A stretch of 52,689 nt of DNA from Turicibacter sp. UBA7094 (GTDB taxonomy: Bacteria > Bacillota_I > Bacilli_A > MOL361 > Turicibacteraceae): positions 1 to 52,689 of the forward strand of contig DKYS01000055.1 of assembly GCA_002493395.1 (NCBI GenBank), in the 5' to 3' direction. The notes below the pieces were generated by a model. That model saw nothing but the letters and a program-made list of their open reading frames with translations. It did no database searches and had not been told where the DNA came from. The position numbers and the translations under genes were made by a program. Below, piece by piece: positions 17,092-25,789 of this stretch; position 1 is the first letter of the stretch, and every line of letters begins with the position of its first letter.

Positions 17092-17556
17092 CTATTCAGC
17101 CCCTTTTTTCATATCGAAAACCGCGTCAACTCCCATTAAAAATACCCCAATACAAAGCGCGCTATCCGCAATATTAAAAATAGGGAAATCATAACCAAAC
17201 AGATAGACATTAATAAAATCAGTGACTTGTTGGTAAAGTACCCGATCAATGAGATTCCCTAATGCCCCACCTAAAATTAAAGACAACGCAATCACCAGTA
17301 ATTTTTCTTTTCTAACATTTAATTTTCGCATCCATAGCACAACCATGGCAATCACAAACAGGGTCACAACATAAAAGAAAACCATCTTTCCTTGTAAAAT
17401 TCCCCATGCAGCCCCTTGATTGCGATGTGATGTCAAATATAAAAAATGATCAATGACTGAAATTGATTGTCCAATCGTCATATACTTCATCACTAAAAAC
17501 TTTGTTAATTGATCAACGATAAGCGTGCATACGACGATGAAAAAAGCAAGCCACAT
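17092..17556 (-). CDS. lspA: Lipoprotein signal peptidase (signal peptidase II)
   Basis: LspA is the aspartyl membrane protease that removes signal peptides from prolipoproteins after lipidation. The 154-aa protein has four hydrophobic segments. The N-terminal VDQLTKFLV holds the conserved Asp-Gln-xx-Lys. The catalytic aspartates are in GALGNLIDRV and FNIADSALCIG. The gene has its own promoter upstream and is followed by rluD, as in Bacillus. Confidence 0.95.
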   Translation of the reverse strand: MWLAFFIVVCTLIVDQLTKFLVMKYMTIGQSISVIDHFLYLTSHRNQGAAWGILQGKMVFFYVVTLFVIAMVVLWMRKLNVRKEKLLVIALSLILGGALGNLIDRVLYQQVTDFINVYLFGYDFPIFNIADSALCIGVFLMGVDAVFDMKKGAE

Positions 17557-17602
17557 TTACTTCACTACTCCTTTATAATTTGTTTTATTTTGACATTTCA
17601 CC

Positions 17603-17631
17603 ATTATAACAAACAATTTATTTTTTGTATA
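17603..17631 (-). promoter_or_regulatory. Candidate sigma-A promoter of lspA-rluD-rhomboid
   Basis: The minus strand has TATACA (17626-17631) and a perfect TATAAT (17603-17608) separated by 17 bases. The -10 ends about 46 bases before the lspA start. Confidence 0.65.
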
Positions 17632-17678
17632 CTAGCCACGGCGTTCTCCCCAGTGTACGAGGTAAAAAACAAAGCATC

Positions 17679-18161
17679 CTACTCCTTCGAAGAAGAGACT
17701 TGAACGGTCACATCAATTGGTTTCATTTGACGATACTTGACCCCTGCTGCATCAAGCATTCGTTTAGACGCACAAGTACTCTCTGTCGCTGCATATTTAT
17801 CACTCATAAATACAATTTCTCTAATTCCTGATTGAATAATATATTTGGCACACTCGTGACATGGGAATAAAGAGACATACAACCGACATCCCTTTAAACT
17901 CCCCATGCTATTTAAAATAGCATTTTGCTCAGCATGAACCACGTAAGGATACTTCGTTTTTAAAAAATTCCCTTCCCGCTCCCACGGAAATTCTTCATCT
18001 GAACACCCGCGTGGGAAGCCATTATATCCAATTCCAACAATTCGATTTTCTTGATTCACGATACAAGCTCCCACCTGGGTTTGGGGATCCTTACTTCGCA
18101 TCGCTGAGAGTAAGGAAATTCCCATAAAGTACTCATCCCAATTAAGATAAGATTCTCGCAT
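17679..18161 (-). CDS. Deoxycytidylate (dCMP) deaminase family protein
   Basis: This zinc-dependent deaminase of 160 aa probably converts dCMP to dUMP for thymidylate synthesis. The zinc site is visible as VVHAEQNAILN (HAE) and FPCHECAKYII (PCxxC). Also typical are GVGACIV-like QVGACIVNQENRIVGIGYNG and RGCSDE in the dCMP-deaminase subfamily. It resembles B. subtilis ComEB, but com neighbours are absent. It lies 32 bases downstream of the DUF4097-type gene; co-transcription is possible. Confidence 0.88.
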   Translation of the reverse strand: MRESYLNWDEYFMGISLLSAMRSKDPQTQVGACIVNQENRIVGIGYNGFPRGCSDEEFPWEREGNFLKTKYPYVVHAEQNAILNSMGSLKGCRLYVSLFPCHECAKYIIQSGIREIVFMSDKYAATESTCASKRMLDAAGVKYRQMKPIDVTVQVSSSKE

Positions 18162-18193
18162 GTAAAAACACCTTTCTTTCTCTTTTTTATTAC

Positions 18194-19129
18194 TTAATCC
18201 GTATAAAAATTTAAAATATTTGCTTCGATTTGATCTTTACCGCTCATTTTTGAACGAGTTAACGATTGAATTTGATAATCTAAATCCTCATTTACTAAGG
18301 TAAATTTCCCGCTTAATTGTTCAACCTCAAGATGTCTTAAATAAAGATTTTTTCCATTAAAATCTCCATTGACTGTGTCAACCGATAACTCCTCCCCCGC
18401 TAAATTTGATAAGGACACCGCCCCATTCACTGTTTCAAGAGAAAATTCATCTGCCTCCACTTGATTAATTTCTAATGTTCCATTAACGATCGCTAAATCA
18501 AGTGTCGTTAAAAACTTACTCTGGTTCACAAGAATTTGACCATTGACCGCTTCCAAATTTCCTTCTTTAAATGTCGCATCAGTCACCGCAATCTGACCAT
18601 TGACTGTTTCAACAGTTAAATCGGCCCCACATGCTTCAACAGTTACATTTCCATTAACAATTTCTAAATTAACATCGACTGAATGCGTAGGCATCCGAAG
18701 GATAATCTCTGCTTTTTTTCTATTCTTCTCACCAAATGGCCAAAAGAAAACTTGTTTTTTTTCTTTAATCACCCATTCCGTTTGCGTTCGATCGATTCGA
18801 TAGTCTTCTGGACGAGTCGTCTTAATTTGAACCCCTAATTGATCGCCTTCTGCCTGTTCAATCACAACATCAGCTTGAATTAACTCGGTACTCAGATTAA
18901 ACGGTTCATTAGCCGACAAAGTATAGTAACTTTCATGAATAGATTCCCCATTCGCCCCTTTTTCATACGATAAATTTGTCGTCTTGGCAAAATGATGACC
19001 AAAAACATCAGACAAAACGTGATCCACCGCCTTTGGCCATGCTATGGCGTGTGTTAATAAAACTGTCACTCCCCCAGCAATTAGGACAATCGCCAAAATG
19101 ACTGTTCCCCATTTCATTTTTCTTTTCAT
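18194..19129 (-). CDS. Membrane-anchored DUF4097-type repeat protein
   Basis: The function is unknown. The 311-aa product starts with a short basic stretch and one membrane segment (about residues 8-28), so the rest is probably outside the cell. The C-terminal half is a beta-rich repeat: six VNG tripeptides at residues 158, 176, 195, 215, 233 and 252, each in an LEtVNGxhxh context and spaced 18-20 residues apart, as in DUF4097 beta-helix proteins. I start it at the ATG at 19129 (MKRKMKWG), which has GGAGG 7 bases upstream; the longer frame from 19159 is unsupported. Such proteins are often near envelope-stress genes in Firmicutes. No such neighbours are seen here. Confidence 0.75.
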   Translation of the reverse strand: MKRKMKWGTVILAIVLIAGGVTVLLTHAIAWPKAVDHVLSDVFGHHFAKTTNLSYEKGANGESIHESYYTLSANEPFNLSTELIQADVVIEQAEGDQLGVQIKTTRPEDYRIDRTQTEWVIKEKKQVFFWPFGEKNRKKAEIILRMPTHSVDVNLEIVNGNVTVEACGADLTVETVNGQIAVTDATFKEGNLEAVNGQILVNQSKFLTTLDLAIVNGTLEINQVEADEFSLETVNGAVSLSNLAGEELSVDTVNGDFNGKNLYLRHLEVEQLSGKFTLVNEDLDYQIQSLTRSKMSGKDQIEANILNFYTD

Positions 19130-19276
19130 CAAAATCCCTCCTTCAACATAAAGAAACAACTAATGAATAATCCTGTAACTTCCTTATTATCTTACATCGG
19201 ACGATCAAATTATTCATACACCACCTATCTTATGCAAAAGGAGCCTCTAAAAACCAAGTTTAGTGGTATTAATAGA

Positions 19277-19306
19277 AAAGACAATAACCCCTAGGTTATT
19301 GTCTTT
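19277..19306 (-). terminator. Intrinsic terminator after ileS
   Basis: A 13-bp perfect stem (aaagacaataacc at 19277-19289, ggttattgtcttt at 19294-19306) has a 4-base loop and a short T-run on the minus strand. It begins 5 bases past the ileS stop. Confidence 0.85.
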
Positions 19307-19311
19307 CTAAA

Positions 19312-22047
19312 TTATCCATTAACAACTTCTGAACAACGCGGACAAATACCTGCTTCATTCACGTCTTCCACAACTAACCAACAACGTGCACATGTATGAC
19401 CTTCTGCTGCCTTAACAACGACTGATAATCCATCAAAGTGTAACGCATTTTCTGGAGCTGTTCCTTCCTCAATGACTAAATCAGAAACAATAAAAATTTG
19501 TTTAAGATCGGCATCTAAGGCATCTAATAATTCTTTTTTCTGTGCATCCGGGTACAAGTGTAACGACGCATTTAATGATTTACCAATGACTTTTTCATTA
19601 CGCGCCTCTTCTAATGCCTTTAATACATCGTGTCGAAGTAATAATAATTGACTCCATTTCGCCACAACTTCTTCAGCATTCGAATACGTCTTAACCTCTG
19701 GCATATCCGTTAAATAAACAGAAGCTTCTTCACTTCCTGGAATATACGAATAAACTTCATCAGCCGTATGTGGAATAACTGGAGCAAGTAAGCGTACTAA
19801 ATCACAGACATGATGATATAAAACGGTTTGAATCGAGCGACGTGCGTGGCTATCATGCGCATCAATATATAAAATATCTTTGGTAAAGTCTAAATAGAAC
19901 GCACTTAAATCATTAGCAATGTAATTATTAATTGATTTAAAGACATCATCAAAACGATATTCTTCGTAAGCTGACTTCAACTGTTCTGTTAATTCATTTA
20001 AACGAATCATCATAAATTGATCCACTTCATTTAAAGACTCATAAGCAACTAAATCTGTCGTTGGATTAAAGTCATTTAAGTTTCCTAATAAGAAACGGAA
20101 CGTATTACGCATTTTACGATAACTTTCTGACACTTGTTTAATTAAATCTTCCGAAATACGAACATCTGCCTGATAATCCACTGAAGCGACCCATAAACGA
20201 ACAATATCAGCTCCATACGTATTAATTAACTTTAATGGATCCACTGTATTCCCGATTGATTTAGACATTTTACGTCCCTGACCATCAAGAACGAATCCAT
20301 GACTCACAACCGTCTTATATGGCGCACGACCTGTCATAGCAACTCCAGTTGAAAGAGAAGAATTAAACCATCCTCGGTATTGATCAGATCCTTCTAAATA
20401 AAGATCTGCCGGATACGGAAGGCCACGTTCAACTAAAACACCATGATGCGATGATCCTGAATCAAACCAAACATCCATGATATCCATTTCTTTTCTAAAT
20501 TTACCATTTGGGCTTCCTGGATGAGTAAATCCTTCTGGTAATAACGCTTCTGCCTCTAATTCAAACCAAATATTAGACCCTTTTTCACGGAATAACTCAG
20601 CTACATGATTAATAACTGATTGATCTAAAATCGCTTCTCCATTTTCTGCGTAAAAAACAGGAATTGGAACTCCCCAAACACGTTGACGAGAAATACACCA
20701 GTCCGCACGGTCTTTAATCATATTTCCTAATCGGACCTCTCCCCATGCTGGTAACCATTTTACTTGTTTAATTTGTTCCATCATTTGAGGTTTTAAGGCT
20801 TCAATTGATGCAAACCATTGCTCTGTGGCACGGAAGATAATTGGTTTTTTCGTACGCCAGTCATGTGGATAAGAATGGGTAATAAATTTTAATCCTAATA
20901 AAGCTCCATTCTCCTCTAACTTTTGACCAACTGCTTTATTCGCATCTTCATAGTATAATCCTTCAAATTCTAATGCTTCTTTTGTCATGTATCCACGATG
21001 ATCAACTGGACATAACACGTCTAAATTGTATTTACGTCCTACATTAAAGTCATCTTCCCCATGTCCTGGCGCCGTATGAACAAGCCCTGTTCCGGCTTCT
21101 AATGTGACATGGTCTCCTAAGATTAATAAAGATTCACGATCAAAAATTGGATGTTTAGCCGTCATATATTCAAACTCTGAACCTTTATGCGTGGCAATAA
21201 TTTCGTAGTTTTCCCAATTGAAAGTTTCAGCTAATGATTGAACTAACTCTTTGGCAACAATAAATTTACGATTGTTAACTGCAACCGTTGCATACTCTAA
21301 ATCTTCATTCACACAGATTGCCAAGTTACCTGGAATCGTCCAAGGTGTTGTCGTCCAAATAACAAATTCTTCATCGCCTGATAAAATTCCTTTTCCATCA
21401 AGCACTTTAAAAGCGACGTAAATAGATGGTGATTTTTTATCATGATACTCAATCTCTGCCTCTGCTAAAGCAGTTTCAGACGATGGTGACCAATAAATAG
21501 GTTTTAACCCTTTATAAATTAATCCGTCTTTTACCATTTTACCAAATACTTTAATTTGCTCGGCTTCAAACTCTTTTTGTAACGTAATATACGGATGATC
21601 CCAATCTCCTAACACCCCTAAACGTTTAAACTGGGCTTTTTGGCCTTCTACTTGTTCTAAGGCGTATTTTTGACATAATTCTCGGAATTCAGCAATTGTT
21701 TTTTCTTTACGATTAATTTTTTTATTATTCGTTAAAGCTTGCTCAATTGGAAGACCATGTGTATCCCAACCTGGAATATACGGTGAATAAAACCCATTCA
21801 TATTTTTATAACGGATAATAAAATCTTTTAAAATTTTATTCATCGCATGTCCCATATGAATATTTCCATTCGCGTAAGGAGGTCCGTCGTGTAAAACAAA
21901 TGGTGTTTTATCTTTATTTTTATCTAACACACGTTGATAAATATTTTCATCGTACCATTTTTGTTCAATCTGTGGTTCACGTTTTGGAAGATTTCCACGC
22001 ATTGGGAAATCTGTTTTAGGCATTAATAACGTTTCTTTTAATTCCAT
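19312..22047 (-). CDS. ileS: Isoleucine--tRNA ligase
   Basis: This class I aminoacyl-tRNA synthetase charges tRNA-Ile. The 911-aa protein has the HIGH motif as NIHMGH near residue 67, the CP1 editing domain (VIWTTTPWTIPGN) and KMSKS (GRKMSKSIGNT). The anticodon-binding domain ends in a zinc finger, CARCW...CPRCSEVV. I start it at the ATG at 22047 (MELKETLLMPKTDFPMRGN), preceded by AAGGGG. A frame extended to 22140 would translate the T-box terminator and is rejected. It is controlled by the T-box upstream and ends at a strong terminator. Confidence 0.97.
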   Translation of the reverse strand: MELKETLLMPKTDFPMRGNLPKREPQIEQKWYDENIYQRVLDKNKDKTPFVLHDGPPYANGNIHMGHAMNKILKDFIIRYKNMNGFYSPYIPGWDTHGLPIEQALTNNKKINRKEKTIAEFRELCQKYALEQVEGQKAQFKRLGVLGDWDHPYITLQKEFEAEQIKVFGKMVKDGLIYKGLKPIYWSPSSETALAEAEIEYHDKKSPSIYVAFKVLDGKGILSGDEEFVIWTTTPWTIPGNLAICVNEDLEYATVAVNNRKFIVAKELVQSLAETFNWENYEIIATHKGSEFEYMTAKHPIFDRESLLILGDHVTLEAGTGLVHTAPGHGEDDFNVGRKYNLDVLCPVDHRGYMTKEALEFEGLYYEDANKAVGQKLEENGALLGLKFITHSYPHDWRTKKPIIFRATEQWFASIEALKPQMMEQIKQVKWLPAWGEVRLGNMIKDRADWCISRQRVWGVPIPVFYAENGEAILDQSVINHVAELFREKGSNIWFELEAEALLPEGFTHPGSPNGKFRKEMDIMDVWFDSGSSHHGVLVERGLPYPADLYLEGSDQYRGWFNSSLSTGVAMTGRAPYKTVVSHGFVLDGQGRKMSKSIGNTVDPLKLINTYGADIVRLWVASVDYQADVRISEDLIKQVSESYRKMRNTFRFLLGNLNDFNPTTDLVAYESLNEVDQFMMIRLNELTEQLKSAYEEYRFDDVFKSINNYIANDLSAFYLDFTKDILYIDAHDSHARRSIQTVLYHHVCDLVRLLAPVIPHTADEVYSYIPGSEEASVYLTDMPEVKTYSNAEEVVAKWSQLLLLRHDVLKALEEARNEKVIGKSLNASLHLYPDAQKKELLDALDADLKQIFIVSDLVIEEGTAPENALHFDGLSVVVKAAEGHTCARCWLVVEDVNEAGICPRCSEVVNG

Positions 22048-22092
22048 CGTACAATTACCCCTTTTTATCATTTTATATAGTGTTATGAGTAT

Positions 22093-22330
22093 AAAAAAAA
22101 ACTTTTCATCACCTAAGGACGAAAAGTTTCGTGGTACCACCTTAATTCACAGTAAAGAATAAAAGTTTTTACTGCCTCTAACCGTTTATCGCACGGATAA
22201 CGTCATGCTTTTTAATTCACATGAAAGCTCCTGGATGATTCTATACTATCCTTTTTATCGATCTTTCACCATCATCGACTCGCTAAAAAAAAGGTAATAC
22301 TATAGCATGGCCCACTCTTCGCTCATATTT
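22093..22330 (-). promoter_or_regulatory. T-box riboswitch leader of ileS (tRNA-Ile sensing)
   Basis: On the minus strand the leader contains the conserved T-box GGTGGTACCACG (22130-22141). A terminator follows, with stem aaacttttc/gaaaagttt (22099-22107 with 22121-22129) and nine T. The upstream Stem I region starts near GAAGAGTGGG and has the AGCGAG and GGTGAAAG elements typical of T-boxes. An ATC isoleucine codon stands in GAATCATCC (22233-22241), in front of GGAGC, where the specifier is expected. Uncharged tRNA-Ile should stabilise the antiterminator and allow ileS transcription. Confidence 0.93.
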
Positions 22331-22346
22331 ACTATATTTGTTTATC

Positions 22347-22375
22347 ATTTTAAATAAAAACGAAATAAAAATCAA
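22347..22375 (-). promoter_or_regulatory. Sigma-A promoter of the ileS leader
   Basis: The minus strand has TTGATT (22370-22375) and TAAAAT (22347-22352) separated by 17 bases, just downstream of the divIVA-like gene and upstream of Stem I of the T-box. Confidence 0.7.
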
Positions 22376-22382
22376 CATTTTT

Positions 22383-22799
22383 TCAGCTTTTTCTAAAACA
22401 ATTTCGGATATCATCTACTTTTGTATTTAAAAAATCAATTAATTCATCTTTAATTTGAAGTTGTTGTTGTTCAAACATTGCCGTTTCATCAATAATTCGT
22501 TCAACATCTTCCATTGCTTGTTCAATCATTACTTTCGAGATTTTTTCTGTCTCTTGAATGATTTTAAGAGCATCACGTTTCGCATGATTTTTTAATGTTT
22601 CAATTTGCTCTAACTCATTTTTTAATTGTGATTGAGATGTTTGTTGCATGAGTTGAACTTCTTTTTTCAATGATTTATTTTGGTTCTCTAACGATTCAAT
22701 TTGTTCAATCAACAAACAAAAAACACGGTAGAGTTCTTCATCAGAGAAGTTTTTCCATGATTTTTTCATTTGAACCTTTAACATTTCTGCTGGCGTCAT
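22383..22799 (-). CDS. Divergent DivIVA-like coiled-coil protein
   Basis: This 138-aa protein stands exactly where divIVA lies in Bacillus (sepF-ylmG-ylmH-divIVA-ileS). After a short N-terminus, residues 14-27 (SWKNFSDEELYRVF) align with the DivIVA membrane-binding loop and first helix (SFRGYDEDEVNEFL in B. subtilis): the aromatic-basic pair is kept as Trp15-Lys16, and Gly becomes Asn. The rest is a Gln/Glu/Lys-rich coiled coil (about 25-70 and 80-130), as expected for a pole/septum scaffold. It is shorter than B. subtilis DivIVA. The role in septum or pole targeting is inferred from position and this alignment by eye. It could instead be an unrelated coiled-coil protein. Confidence 0.65.
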   Translation of the reverse strand: MTPAEMLKVQMKKSWKNFSDEELYRVFCLLIEQIESLENQNKSLKKEVQLMQQTSQSQLKNELEQIETLKNHAKRDALKIIQETEKISKVMIEQAMEDVERIIDETAMFEQQQLQIKDELIDFLNTKVDDIRNCFRKS

Positions 22800-22813
22800 A
22801 ACTCCCCCCCTAA

Positions 22814-23584
22814 CTATACTATTTTCCCCACAATAACGACGATTCTTCCAGTTTTAGTCTTTGATTTTTCCTGCAAGATTTTATAACGCCCATGTCGCTT
22901 AATTGAAATGATGTCACCTATTTTACATCCTTTGGAATGATTTTGTTCCAGTTTAAAGTTTAGCTGAATCTGCCCTTGTTTAATAAATTCAGAAACAGTT
23001 GAGCGAGAATCTTTCGTTAAAGCACACACCATCACATCTAATCTCATTGAGCTGACAATCACTTCATTTATTTCATACTCCTCAACCCGTTCTACCTTAG
23101 ATAAATCCTCTCTAACTAAAGTAACCGAATGCCTTCCCACTTTTGTTAAAGACTGTTCAATAAACGGTGCAATCTCCTCGCAAACGGCCACATAGACCCT
23201 ATTATTTTCAAGACGTACAATATCACCTATCACCTGACGGTCAATTCCTAAAGACAGGATAGATCCAAGCACTTGCGGGTGTGCTAGTGTCACTAACTTG
23301 TGGGCATATCTCACCTCATACCCCACAACCTTAGAATCAACGACTTGATTATTTAAATAAGTTGGAATAAAAACAGCACGCTTTCTCTCGGCATTTTTAA
23401 ATCCACCAATCCATTGAACTTCAACATCGACGAACTCGTTAACCATCATTTGAACCATTTGTTGTTCCCGTGGTGTTAGAAATTTAGTCAGTTTTAGTTG
23501 ATAACCTTCATAGACTTGGTGGATTAAATCTTCCATTTTTATAATAAATTCGTGCTCTTCTTTATTAAAATGAGTTAGATTCAT
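22814..23584 (-). CDS. ylmH: S4-domain RNA-binding protein YlmH
   Basis: This 256-aa protein belongs to the YlmH family, whose B. subtilis member has been linked to ribosome rescue and cell division. The C-terminal S4 RNA-binding domain is clear (SSMRLDVMVCALTKDSRS, KQGQIQLNFK, GDIISIKRHGRYKIL). The N-terminal part (FLTPREQQMVQMM) is typical of the family. Its start overlaps the ylmG stop by 4 bases, indicating translational coupling. Confidence 0.9.
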   Translation of the reverse strand: MNLTHFNKEEHEFIIKMEDLIHQVYEGYQLKLTKFLTPREQQMVQMMVNEFVDVEVQWIGGFKNAERKRAVFIPTYLNNQVVDSKVVGYEVRYAHKLVTLAHPQVLGSILSLGIDRQVIGDIVRLENNRVYVAVCEEIAPFIEQSLTKVGRHSVTLVREDLSKVERVEEYEINEVIVSSMRLDVMVCALTKDSRSTVSEFIKQGQIQLNFKLEQNHSKGCKIGDIISIKRHGRYKILQEKSKTKTGRIVVIVGKIV

Positions 23585-23835
23585 AATAAAATATTGATTA
23601 ACCCCTGCATCGCAAGATCTAAAACGATAAATGCGACAATCGGTGAAAAATCAATCATTCCAAGTGGTGGAATAATTTTTCTAAAAATTGATAAATACGG
23701 TTCAACAACCGCTCCAAGCATCCGACCAACTTGTGTCGAACGAGTTTCTGGAATCCAACTCATAAAAATATAGATCAGCATTAAGAATTGGTAAATTCTT
23801 AAAACCGCTTGAAATAGTAATATGATGTAGGGCAT
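23581..23835 (-). CDS. ylmG: YggT family membrane protein YlmG
   Basis: This 84-aa protein has two hydrophobic segments (about 1-25 and 60-84) around the conserved amphipathic stretch SWIPETRSTQVGRML...PYLSIFRKIIPP. The family is linked to division and membrane organisation; its molecular role is poorly known. It lies 5 bases after sepF and overlaps ylmH by 4 bases. Confidence 0.9.
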   Translation of the reverse strand: MPYIILLFQAVLRIYQFLMLIYIFMSWIPETRSTQVGRMLGAVVEPYLSIFRKIIPPLGMIDFSPIVAFIVLDLAMQGLINILL

Positions 23836-23840
23836 ATCTA

Positions 23841-24344
23841 TTACTCCTCTATTTCTGGATGTGGTTCATTCATCGTAACCTGACCCTCAGTTTCTACACT
23901 TTTTGGTGTACATAAAAATAAGTTTGTTCCTACACGTTTAATATCACCATCGATTGCATAAATCGTTCCGCTTAAGAAATCGACGACACGTTTGGCTTGC
24001 GACTTTTCTAAACGTTGTAAATTAATAAAAACTGGGTAATTTTCTTTTAAACAATCTGCAATATCTTGAGCATCTGAATACTCGTTTGGCTCACGGATAA
24101 TCACTTTATTTAAGTTACTATCAAATTTTAATCGACTTAATTCATTATTCATTGGTGTCACAACACTCTTTCCTTTACTCGCTGATGTATTCGCCGTAGC
24201 GTTTGATACAACGGTTAAATCTGGTTTAGGTGCCGGTGCCGGCTTAATAACAGCTGGTTCCTCAAACTCTTCTTCAAAATCATCCATTTCATATTCCTCT
24301 TCGTCTATCCCCATCATTGTTTTAAGCTTATCTTTAAAACTCAT
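23841..24344 (-). CDS. sepF: Cell division protein SepF
   Basis: SepF forms rings that anchor and bundle FtsZ. The 167-aa protein has the amphipathic membrane helix at its N-terminus (MSFKDKLKTMMG), then an acidic and Pro/Ala-rich linker (about 15-75). The SepF core runs from about 80 to 155, with VIIREPNEYSDAQDIADCL and VDFLSGTIYAIDGDIKRVG. Order ylmE-sepF-ylmG is conserved in Firmicutes. Confidence 0.94.
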   Translation of the reverse strand: MSFKDKLKTMMGIDEEEYEMDDFEEEFEEPAVIKPAPAPKPDLTVVSNATANTSASKGKSVVTPMNNELSRLKFDSNLNKVIIREPNEYSDAQDIADCLKENYPVFINLQRLEKSQAKRVVDFLSGTIYAIDGDIKRVGTNLFLCTPKSVETEGQVTMNEPHPEIEE

Positions 24345-24388
24345 CTTCTTCTCCTCCTATAATTATTTGCGTTTGTGTCCTAAGTATA

Positions 24389-25048
24389 CTAGTCTTGAAA
24401 TAAAATGGATCCGAGTCTGATGTGTGTTGCCCCTTCTTTGATGGCAAGCATATAATCTTGACTCATTCCCATCGATAATTTATCGCACGCTACTCCCCCT
24501 TGGTCTAGCGGTGCCATACTCCGTTGTAACTGTTTTAACCCTCTAAAACAGTGTTGAATCACCATCGGATCATCTGTACGAGGGGCCATCGTCATGAGGC
24601 CGATAACCTGAATGATTGGATACGCTCGTAAACTTTCCAAAAATGATTCTAAATCTTCGGGGTAAACCCCATGTTTACTCGCTTCTTTACTCACGTTTAC
24701 CTGAATAAAACAAGGCAATGGTTCCTGACGGTACTTTTGGATCTCCTTTGCTAACGATAATCGATCCAGTGAATGGAGACAAGAAATTTCATTAATCACT
24801 TCTTTTACCTTTCGTGATTGCAGCGTTCCAATAAAATGCCACTCAACAGGTAAAGACAGTTGTGATTTTTTTTCAAGTAAAGCATCCACTCGATTTTCAC
24901 CCATCATCGTAATACCGCACGCATAAAGAGCTTTCATCTGTTGCACACCCACATATTTTGTTGCTGCAACAATGTTTACCTGCTGCCCATCAGCAGCAAT
25001 TAACTCAATATTTCGTCGCACCTTGTCGACATTGTTAGAAATATCCAT
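24389..25048 (-). CDS. ylmE: YggS/YlmE family PLP-homeostasis protein
   Basis: This alanine-racemase-fold, PLP-binding protein has no known enzymatic activity and maintains pyridoxal phosphate balance. In 219 aa it shows the PLP lysine in VNIVAATKYVG, the WHFIGTLQSRKVKEV motif, HSLDR, and the phosphate-binding end LSMGMSQDYMLAI...THIRLGS. I start it at the ATG at 25048 (MDISNNVDKV), with AGGTG upstream, rather than a GTG three codons earlier. It lies upstream of sepF as in Bacillus. Confidence 0.92.
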   Translation of the reverse strand: MDISNNVDKVRRNIELIAADGQQVNIVAATKYVGVQQMKALYACGITMMGENRVDALLEKKSQLSLPVEWHFIGTLQSRKVKEVINEISCLHSLDRLSLAKEIQKYRQEPLPCFIQVNVSKEASKHGVYPEDLESFLESLRAYPIIQVIGLMTMAPRTDDPMVIQHCFRGLKQLQRSMAPLDQGGVACDKLSMGMSQDYMLAIKEGATHIRLGSILFQD

Positions 25049-25197
25049 ACTATACACCTATCAACTTATAATATTACTGCATGATACTATAAATTATACC
25101 ATAATTCATAGGGAATGGTAAATTCTTTTATCATTGTTTACGGATATTATCCCTGATTCCTCCTTCACTTTATTTCCCTTTCCCTGGATGAGAAGTA

Positions 25198-25228
25198 TAA
25201 AAAAAGGAAGAACACCGAGTTCATTCCT
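25198..25228 (-). terminator. Intrinsic terminator after ylmC
   Basis: The stem is aggaagaac (25205-25213) with gttcattcct (25219-25228), with one bulged base, and is followed by a T-run on the minus strand. It separates ylmC from ylmE. Confidence 0.75.
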
Positions 25229-25274
25229 CCCTTAAAACCCTCATCATTTCTTTTAGATCACCCTTTATTTCCTC

Positions 25275-25541
25275 TTAAAAATCATCCAACTGTTGAGCGA
25301 CATTAACGATAATCACATCTTCTCCAATTTTTAAGATTTGATTCCATGGAACAACAACCGATGATTCATCTTTAGAAAAAAAACTAACAAACTTCATCGA
25401 GGGTTGAACGGTAATCGCAATAATTTGTCCTGAGTTTGTATCAATTCTCAAACTCGAAACAAACCCAATCCGCTCGCCTGTTACTACATTAATGACATCT
25501 TTTTCTTCAATATCACTTAAAGTCATAATTGAATCTTTCAT
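25275..25541 (-). CDS. ylmC: YlmC/YmxH family PRC-barrel protein
   Basis: This is an 88-aa protein of the YlmC/YmxH family with a PRC-barrel-like fold (KDVINVVTGERIGFVSSLRID, then VVVPWNQILKIGEDVIIV). The biochemical role is not established. It normally follows sigG, as here. I choose the ATG at 25541 (another lies at 25544), which has AAGGTGG upstream. The longer frame from 25634 adds 31 residues not shared with the family and has no good ribosome binding site. Confidence 0.85.
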   Translation of the reverse strand: MKDSIMTLSDIEEKDVINVVTGERIGFVSSLRIDTNSGQIIAITVQPSMKFVSFFSKDESSVVVPWNQILKIGEDVIIVNVAQQLDDF

Positions 25542-25665
25542 CATTTCCCCCACCTTTATACTAATGTAATTTATTTTATGTTCTTCCTTTAATAAATATG
25601 TAAGGTGTTCAGAATTAAACACTGATTGTTTCAATCTCTCATAAAGATGCCCCTTTTCCCCTCAA

Positions 25666-25709
25666 AAAAACAAGACCAAAGCGGTATTTTTACCCCTGGT
25701 CTTGTTTTT
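25666..25709 (-). terminator. Intrinsic terminator after sigG
   Basis: A 13-bp stem (aaaaacaagacca at 25666-25678, tggtcttgttttt at 25697-25709) has an inner ggta/tacc stem. A and T runs on both sides support function on the minus strand. It lies about 80 bases past the sigG stop. Confidence 0.85.
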
Positions 25710-25789
25710 AAAATAAAGTGATTAAATCATTCCAAAGCCGTAGGTTTAACCGCTTTAAATATTCTACTCACAAATAAAAGATTGTTCTA

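Noticed and set aside
22048..22140. In-frame N-terminal extension of ileS
   Set aside because: It would translate the T-box terminator and the T-box itself. A good ribosome binding site and the conserved IleRS start are at 22047.
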